Positions 32,464 through 38,558 of a DNA stretch of 38,558 nucleotides are shown one piece after another; positions within the stretch are counted from its first letter, which is position 1, and the number at the start of each line of letters is the position of its first letter. The notes beneath the pieces were generated by a model. It did not search any database. It was given only the letters and a program-made list of their open reading frames with translations, and was not told where the DNA came from. This stretch comes from Pseudomonadota bacterium (GTDB lineage Bacteria > Myxococcota_A > UBA9160 > UBA4427). The stretch covers positions 1-38,558 of the forward strand of contig JAKSBN010000469.1 in assembly GCA_022361175.1 (NCBI GenBank). Reading direction: 5' to 3'. A program made the translations under genes and the position numbers.

Positions 32464-33735
32464 ATGTCCGCCGATCATTCCAACTCGAGTGAGGCCGCCA
32501 CGGGGCCCCCGCGACGCGCGCGGGCCTTCGACCGGATCGGTTCGTTTCGGGCCACCTACGCGGCCATCTTCAGCTTTCTGGTGCTGTACGTCTTCTCGGT
32601 GGAGGGGCTCGAAGACCTGCTGAACGCCCACTTCCGCGGCGTCGTCGCCGAGGCCATTCAAGTGGATCGCTTCGACGCTCCACTGCGAAGCACGATCCAG
32701 TCGAACCTGGACGTCGCCGTCCGGGGGTCGCGCTGGGTGAGCTGGGGCGGAGTCGAAGTTCGGGTGCTGGTCTTCGGCCGGGACGGCATGACGCCTCTCT
32801 ATCTGGGCGGGCGCCCTTCCCCGTCTCCCCCGGGCGCGGATCCGACCACCAACGAGCGCGAGGCCCGGGAACTGCTCCCCGCCATGGCCGACGTGGAGGT
32901 GGCCGTCCCGCACAACGCCCTGCTCGCCAACGGCGTCCTGGTGGCCTACGCCGCGCTGCTGCTGCAGGTGCTGTTCCTGTTCAACGCGGCGGTGTCCCGG
33001 CGCGAGCAGACGCGGCTCGACGAAGCCCAGCGCGCCCGCGATCGGACGCGCGAGCGCGCCCGCGACATCGAGCGGGAGCTGCAGTCGGTGCGCGAACGGC
33101 TCGATCGCGTCGAGCCGGCCGAGCGCGAGCACGCCGACGAAGTTCGCCGGCTGCAGCAGGAGCGCGAATCGCTTCAGAAGCAGCTGGCCCAGCTCGCCGA
33201 GCGGGAGGAAATGCTGCGCGGGCGCACGGCCCAGGCGATCGAGCTCGACCAGGAGCGGCAGGCCCTGGAAGATCTGCTGGAAGAGGCCGCGCTGGACCTC
33301 TCCGGCAAGGACGAAGAGATCCGCGAACTCGAGCGCCGCTTGAAGCGCGCCTCGCGAAGCGCCAGCAGCGCCTCCCAGGCGCGGGCCAAGGAAGCGGACG
33401 CTCTCGGCCGCCGCCTGCGCGCGCTCTACAAGAACCTCGAGTTCGACGAGCGCGCCGTCGACGACTGGGTCGCGCTGCGAGACGCCAGCATGCAGCTCAA
33501 GGCGGAGGAGGCGGTCAAGCGACTCTCGGACGAGGCCGACAACGTGAGCGTGCGACGCAAGGTCGGCGGTCTGCCGGACCACCTGTCGATCTTCGAGCTG
33601 GGCTTCGCCGGCAAGGGACGCATCTACTACATGCGCGGGCGCCAGCGGCGCTTCCGCATCCTGGTGGTGGGCGCGAAGAACACCCAGAAGCCCGACCTCG
33701 AGTACCTGAGCCGGCTTCCGCGCGAACCTTCGTAG
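32464..33735 (+). CDS. Membrane coiled-coil protein with C-terminal RelE-like domain
   Basis: The 423-residue product has a polar N-terminus, a membrane helix at about 31-48, a periplasmic segment of about 100 residues, a second helix at about 153-176, a charged coiled coil at 180-318 and a compact domain at 321-417. That domain reads like RelE: LEFDERAVDDWVAL mirrors LDFDERALKEWRKL of E. coli RelE (recalled). GLPD, KGRIYY and VVGAKNTQKPDLEY follow in the right order. R386 aligns with RelE R61, but the K52/K54 positions are not basic, so nuclease activity is doubtful. The layout is that of a receptor with a toxin-like output. No antitoxin is adjacent. Confidence 0.8.
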   Translation: MSADHSNSSEAATGPPRRARAFDRIGSFRATYAAIFSFLVLYVFSVEGLEDLLNAHFRGVVAEAIQVDRFDAPLRSTIQSNLDVAVRGSRWVSWGGVEVRVLVFGRDGMTPLYLGGRPSPSPPGADPTTNEREARELLPAMADVEVAVPHNALLANGVLVAYAALLLQVLFLFNAAVSRREQTRLDEAQRARDRTRERARDIERELQSVRERLDRVEPAEREHADEVRRLQQERESLQKQLAQLAEREEMLRGRTAQAIELDQERQALEDLLEEAALDLSGKDEEIRELERRLKRASRSASSASQARAKEADALGRRLRALYKNLEFDERAVDDWVALRDASMQLKAEEAVKRLSDEADNVSVRRKVGGLPDHLSIFELGFAGKGRIYYMRGRQRRFRILVVGAKNTQKPDLEYLSRLPREPS

Positions 33736-33741
33736 CGAGAA

Positions 33742-34137
33742 CTAGGGTTGCGCGGCGCTGTAGAACGCGTCTCGCAGGATGAGCTTCAATTCGCGGTCGT
33801 CCCACGGCTTCGGCACCAGCGCAAGCACGTTGAGCGCCTTCAGCTCCTCCGGCGGCACGGCCTCGGTCCAACCGGTGATGATGAGGCGAACGACGTCGGG
33901 GCGCGCGTCCGCCGCGCGCGCCAGGAACTCGAGGCCGCTCATGCCCGGCATCTTGTGGTCGGTCATCACGACGTCCACGGATTCCTCGGCCAACACGGCG
34001 AGCCCTTCCAGCGGCGTCTCGGCCGTGAGCACGCGATAGGGCTCGCGCCGCAGGCTCCGCTTGAGGGCCGCCAGGATGCGCACCTCGTCGTCCACGACCA
34101 GGATCGTCTGCGGATGCTCCGGCACGGCTTCGCTCAC
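33742..34137 (-). CDS. Single-domain response regulator
   Basis: The 131-residue protein is a receiver domain alone. It has the acidic pair D16/D17, phospho-acceptor D60 in VVMTDHKMPGMSG, the threonine/serine position ITGW and K110 in VPKPWDDRELK. The KPW-DDREL ending resembles receivers found in HD-GYP and hydrogenase regulators, but no output domain follows. The GTG start overlaps the histidine kinase stop by 4 bases, so the kinase is its likely phosphodonor. Its stop lies 6 bases from the stop of the convergent RelE-like gene. It may relay phosphate or bind a partner. Confidence 0.88.
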   Translation of the reverse strand: MSEAVPEHPQTILVVDDEVRILAALKRSLRREPYRVLTAETPLEGLAVLAEESVDVVMTDHKMPGMSGLEFLARAADARPDVVRLIITGWTEAVPPEELKALNVLALVPKPWDDRELKLILRDAFYSAAQP

Positions 34138-36140
34138 GCGGACACCTCCAGCTCCGTGTCCTCTCCCAACGGCAGCCAGACCTCGAAGCAGGTGCCCACT
34201 CCCACCTGGCTCTCCACGCGCACGGTGCCGCCGTGGCGCTGCACGATGCTGTACGACGTCGAGAGTCCCAGACCCGTGCCCGCGCCCACCTCCTTGGTCG
34301 TAAAGAAGGGGTCGAAGATGCGGTCGAGGTCCTGGGGCGAGATGCCCGCCCCGGTATCGCTCACCCGCACCACCACCCCTCCGCGGCTGCACTCGGTCTG
34401 CAGCTGGATCTCTCCCACGTGGGACTCGTCCGCCCTCTGCTCTTCGATGGCCTGATAGGCGTTCACGAGCAGGTTCATGAAGACCTGCTTCAGCTGCATC
34501 GGGTAGCAGTAGACCGGCGGCAGGTCCCGGTACTCCTTCTTCAGCACCACCGAGTGCTTCATCATGGTCCACACGATGTTGGCGGTGGAGTCGACGCACT
34601 GGTTGATGTCGGCCTGCACTCGCTCCGACGTGTCCTGTCGCGAGAAGTCGCGCAGGTCCTGCACGATGTGCCGGATGCGCTCCGACCCCTCTTGCGACTC
34701 CCGGACCGCCTTGGCGAAGTCCGTCAGCACGAACTCGAGGTCGACTTCGCGCACGCGAGCCGCCAGCGCCTGGGCCTCGTGGGCGATGGCCGCCGGGTCG
34801 CCGCCGGAGGCGGCCTTCTGCAGCGACTCCACGTGCTCCCACACCCGTCGCAGATCCGTCAAGTACTCCGACATCTGGAACAAGTTCGCGTGAATGAAGC
34901 CCGTCGGGTTGTTGATCTCGTGGGCGACACCCGCCGCCAGCTGACCGATGGAGGCCATCTTCTCCGTCTGCAGAACCTGCCGCTGGAGCTGCTTGATCTC
35001 GGACTGGTCCTGGAAGATCGCCACCGCACCGAGGCGCGTGCCCTCCGCGTCCACCAACGACGCGCAGGAAATCGCGATCGGGAGAACGCTGCCGTCCGGC
35101 CGCGTGATGAGCGTCTCGGCTCCCTTGAAGGAGGTGCCGCGGGCCAGCGTGCGGGCGATCTGGGTGTGGGCGGGCGGCAGATCCGACAACCAGTCGTAGA
35201 TGGACCGGCCCTCCAACCCGACCCGATCGACTCCCAGGATCGCCTCGGCGCGCGGGTTGCTGACCGTGATTCGCCCTTCGAGATCAACCACGACGAGGGC
35301 ACTGTTCATGTTCTGGATGATGTTCTCGTTGTACCGCTGCCGCTCGCGGATGCGCCGGGCCAACTTCTCCCGCTCCGTCACGTCCGAGAGCACCAGCAGC
35401 AGACGGCCCTCTTCGTCCAGCGGCTGGCCGCGGACGTCGAAGACCCGCTCGTCGTCGGAAGTGCGCATGCGCGCCAGCCTGGGGCCGGAGGGCTCGCCGG
35501 ACGCGGCGCGGGTCAGCAGGTCGGAGAGCTGACCGCTCGCCACCAGATCGCCGGGAAACACGCGCTCCAGCGGACGGCCCTGGGCCTCGCGGGCCGAGAC
35601 GCCCAGCGCGCGCGTGAACTCGGGATTGACGGCCACCACGCAACCGTCCCCGTCGAGGACGGCCAGGGCCGCGGGAATCTCGGTGACGATGGCGTCGTTC
35701 AGCCGCTCGAGCCAGCGGATTCGCCGCTCGGCGTCCCCCCGCTCGCGCACCGCGCGCCAGCGTCGGATCTGTTCCAGCGCCACCACCGGCAGCACGTCCG
35801 CGTAGTCGTGTCCCACGCGAACGCAGTCGGCCGCCCCGCGGCGGAAGGCCTCCAGCGCCGCCTCTTCCCGAGCGTCGCGACGGACCACGACCACCGGCGG
35901 TCCGCTCTCCCGCAGCGCCGAGAGAATCTCCGACACGCCGGGACCGAGATCGGAGTCGACCACCACGAGATCGATCTCGGCCCGCTCCGTGGCCGCCAGG
36001 CAGCCGGCGGCATCCCGCACCAGCTCGAGTTCGACTTCGCCGCCCAAGCGGCGCAGCGCGTGCAGCGTGTCGGTGGCGACGCCGGCCGGTGCCGACGGCT
36101 GCGCCACTGCAATCCGAACCAGGGGAACCGCCGACTCCAC
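34134..36140 (-). CDS. PAS-domain sensor histidine kinase with degenerate receiver
   Basis: The 668-residue protein has no membrane helices and should be cytoplasmic. Residues 8-125 look like a receiver with an aspartate at 62 or 64 (VVDSDLGPG) but without the N-terminal acidic pair and the C-terminal lysine, so it is probably a pseudo-receiver. Two PAS domains follow (about 148-255 and 268-380). The HisKA domain has H407 in VAHEINNPTGFIHAN, and the ATPase domain has DTGAGISPQD and GTGLGLSTSYSI. This HisKA/ATPase type is common in delta-group kinases. The GTG at 36140 has GGAGG about 5 bases upstream. It is coupled to the receiver gene downstream. Confidence 0.9.
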   Translation of the reverse strand: MESAVPLVRIAVAQPSAPAGVATDTLHALRRLGGEVELELVRDAAGCLAATERAEIDLVVVDSDLGPGVSEILSALRESGPPVVVVRRDAREEAALEAFRRGAADCVRVGHDYADVLPVVALEQIRRWRAVRERGDAERRIRWLERLNDAIVTEIPAALAVLDGDGCVVAVNPEFTRALGVSAREAQGRPLERVFPGDLVASGQLSDLLTRAASGEPSGPRLARMRTSDDERVFDVRGQPLDEEGRLLLVLSDVTEREKLARRIRERQRYNENIIQNMNSALVVVDLEGRITVSNPRAEAILGVDRVGLEGRSIYDWLSDLPPAHTQIARTLARGTSFKGAETLITRPDGSVLPIAISCASLVDAEGTRLGAVAIFQDQSEIKQLQRQVLQTEKMASIGQLAAGVAHEINNPTGFIHANLFQMSEYLTDLRRVWEHVESLQKAASGGDPAAIAHEAQALAARVREVDLEFVLTDFAKAVRESQEGSERIRHIVQDLRDFSRQDTSERVQADINQCVDSTANIVWTMMKHSVVLKKEYRDLPPVYCYPMQLKQVFMNLLVNAYQAIEEQRADESHVGEIQLQTECSRGGVVVRVSDTGAGISPQDLDRIFDPFFTTKEVGAGTGLGLSTSYSIVQRHGGTVRVESQVGVGTCFEVWLPLGEDTELEVSA

Positions 36141-36156
36141 GCGTCCTCCACCTTGC

Positions 36157-36176
36157 GCCTGCAGTCCGACGCAGGC
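36157..36176 (-). repeat. Hairpin in the histidine-kinase leader
   Basis: GCCTGC and GCAGGC form a 6-base stem around an 8-base loop, 17 bases upstream of the kinase GTG. A GTCGCGCGAC palindrome lies a little further upstream. There is no U-tract. A role in translation or in binding an activator is possible. Confidence 0.4.
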
Positions 36177-36242
36177 GGGCGCACCCGTCGCGCGACGAAC
36201 GAGGTCACAAAGAGGCTTTCGGTCGGGGGGATCGGTCGGACT

Positions 36243-37721
<1,479 letters not shown>

Positions 37722-37734
37722 GCAGGGCGTATCG

Positions 37735-37750
37735 GTCCCGAATTCGGGAC
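37735..37750. promoter_or_regulatory. Perfect 16-base palindrome between divergent NtrC-type genes
   Basis: GTCCCGAATTCGGGAC is perfectly self-complementary. It lies 14 bases upstream of the leftward NtrC-like ATG and about 130 bases from the rightward gene. It could be an operator for either regulator, or in RNA a 6-base stem with loop AATT just before the start codon. Confidence 0.6.
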
Positions 37751-37833
37751 GCTTGAGACGCGCGTGTGCTTTCGGTGCACGTGGCCCGCAAATCCATCTT
37801 CGCCAACACGCACCGCGTGCGCAGTTTCGCGGC

Positions 37834-37862
37834 TTGAAGCGGGCGAAATGGGCGCCTACACT
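37834..37862 (+). promoter_or_regulatory. Sigma-70-type promoter of the last gene
   Basis: TTGAAG, a 17-base spacer and TACACT match four of six bases in each hexamer. The -10 box is identical to that upstream of the XRE gene and the -35 boxes differ at one base. Transcription would start near 37869, about 13 bases before the GTG. Confidence 0.6.
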
Positions 37863-37881
37863 CGCTCCGCCCCCCTCCGCG

Positions 37882-38558
37882 GTGCGGAGGTTCGTTCTGC
37901 GCAAGTCACATGTTCTCGTTGTCGACGATGAAGAGCTCTATCGCCGAGCGCTAGAGCGGATTCTCGCGCGAGTCGGCCACAGCGTGCTCACCGCGCGCGA
38001 CGCTTCCGAAGCCATGGGCGTGGTCTCGTCCCACCCCGTCGACTTGGTCCTGTGCGACGTGAAGATGCCCGGGATCAACGGACTCGAGCTGGTGCGCCAG
38101 ATCCACGAGGTGCAGCCCGACCTGCCCTGCATCGTGATCACGGGCTACGGCAGCCCCGAGAACTCGGTCGAGGCGCTGCGTGCGGGCGCGTTCTGGTATC
38201 TGGAAAAGCCCTTCGACCAGGGTCACCTCGACGTGGTGCGACGCCTGGTCGACCAGGCCATCGAGCACGGCCGCTTGAAGGCCGAAAACCGCATCCTTCA
38301 GAGCCAGCTCCGCTCCAAGTACAAGTTCGAGAACATCGTCGGCAAGAGCCCGAGCCTCCAGAGCGTCCTGGAGATCGTCGAGAAGGTCTCCGACACCGAC
38401 AGCACGGTGCTCGTCACCGGCGAGAGCGGCACCGGCAAGGAGCGCGTCGCGCAGGCGCTGCACGCGATCAGCCGACGCAGCCAGCAGCCGTTCGTCGCCG
38501 AGAACTGCGCGGCGATCCCGGACACGCTGCTCGAGTCGGTGCTGTTCGGCCACAAGAA
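37882..38558 (+). CDS. NtrC-family sigma-54-dependent response regulator, partial
   Basis: About 225 codons are present and the frame runs off the right edge without a stop. The product has a receiver with D15/D16 and phospho-acceptor D59 in LVLCDVKMPGINGLE, the K in WYLEKPFDQ, a linker helix, and the AAA+ Walker A GESGTGKERVAQALH. The sequence ends just before the expected GAFTGA loop (LLESVLFGHK). The GTG at 37882 is the only reasonable start in frame; no Shine-Dalgarno precedes it, but a good promoter ends 19 bases upstream. Its partner kinase is probably outside the window or is the PAS kinase at 34134. Confidence 0.88.
   Translation, partial: MRRFVLRKSHVLVVDDEELYRRALERILARVGHSVLTARDASEAMGVVSSHPVDLVLCDVKMPGINGLELVRQIHEVQPDLPCIVITGYGSPENSVEALRAGAFWYLEKPFDQGHLDVVRRLVDQAIEHGRLKAENRILQSQLRSKYKFENIVGKSPSLQSVLEIVEKVSDTDSTVLVTGESGTGKERVAQALHAISRRSQQPFVAENCAAIPDTLLESVLFGHK

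Noticed and set aside
30313..33582. 1089-codon leftward open frame across the second glycosyltransferase and the RelE-like gene
   Set aside because: It covers the reverse of three motif-confirmed genes and has no start signal or domain.
37722..37904. Upstream extension of the NtrC-like protein to 37904
   Set aside because: The extra 61 residues are Cys/Trp/Arg-rich and unlike any receiver N-terminus, and they cross the palindrome and the divergent promoter.

Overview
This window is about 67% G+C and densely packed, with short gaps, many 4-base start/stop overlaps and frequent GTG or TTG starts. The gene order pilB-pilT-pilC-pilS-pilR, many NtrC-type sigma-54 activators, and an AmgK/MurU/AnmK set suggest a Gram-negative of deltaproteobacterial grade (Myxococcota, Desulfobacterota or Binatota-like). 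The exact phylum cannot be fixed by reading alone. No rRNA, tRNA, CRISPR array, transposase or phage gene was seen.

Bases 1-18705 read almost entirely leftward. From upstream to downstream the genes are rsmD-coaD-phosphohexomutase; then, after an intrinsic terminator, coaBC-nfeD-slipin-hflK-hflC (flavoprotein plus membrane quality control). lptG reads rightward and converges on hflC. ribF, divergent from lptG, starts the next leftward run: ribF-flippase-pilB-pilT-pilC-pilS-pilR. The first 116 bases hold the start of a gene with a prepilin-like N-terminus.

Bases 19112-27804 centre on the cell wall. They hold a small XRE regulator, a small membrane protein, a lytic transglycosylase, a PBP4-type carboxypeptidase (dacB), a fused SpmA-SpmB membrane protein, an AmgK-like sugar kinase, a MurU-like nucleotidyltransferase, a metallo-beta-lactamase-fold hydrolase and AnmK. 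Together these could cut peptidoglycan and return anhydro-MurNAc to UDP-MurNAc without passing through GlcNAc-6-P.

Bases 28138-32372 hold a small membrane protein, two paralogous GT4 glycosyltransferases on either side of a methyltransferase, and a second, convergent methyltransferase. This is probably a surface-glycan cassette.

Bases 32464-38558 are for sensing. A two-helix membrane protein carries a long coiled coil and a C-terminal RelE-like domain; it is the most novel item here. Next come a leftward NtrC-type activator, a PAS histidine kinase with a degenerate receiver, and a lone receiver. A divergent second NtrC-type activator is cut by the window edge.

Three starts (lptG, anmK, the second methyltransferase) have a TAGA(C/A/G)T -10 box only 6-8 nt upstream and no ribosome-binding site, which suggests leaderless mRNAs. 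Two other promoters read as TTGA(T/A)G-N17-TACACT.
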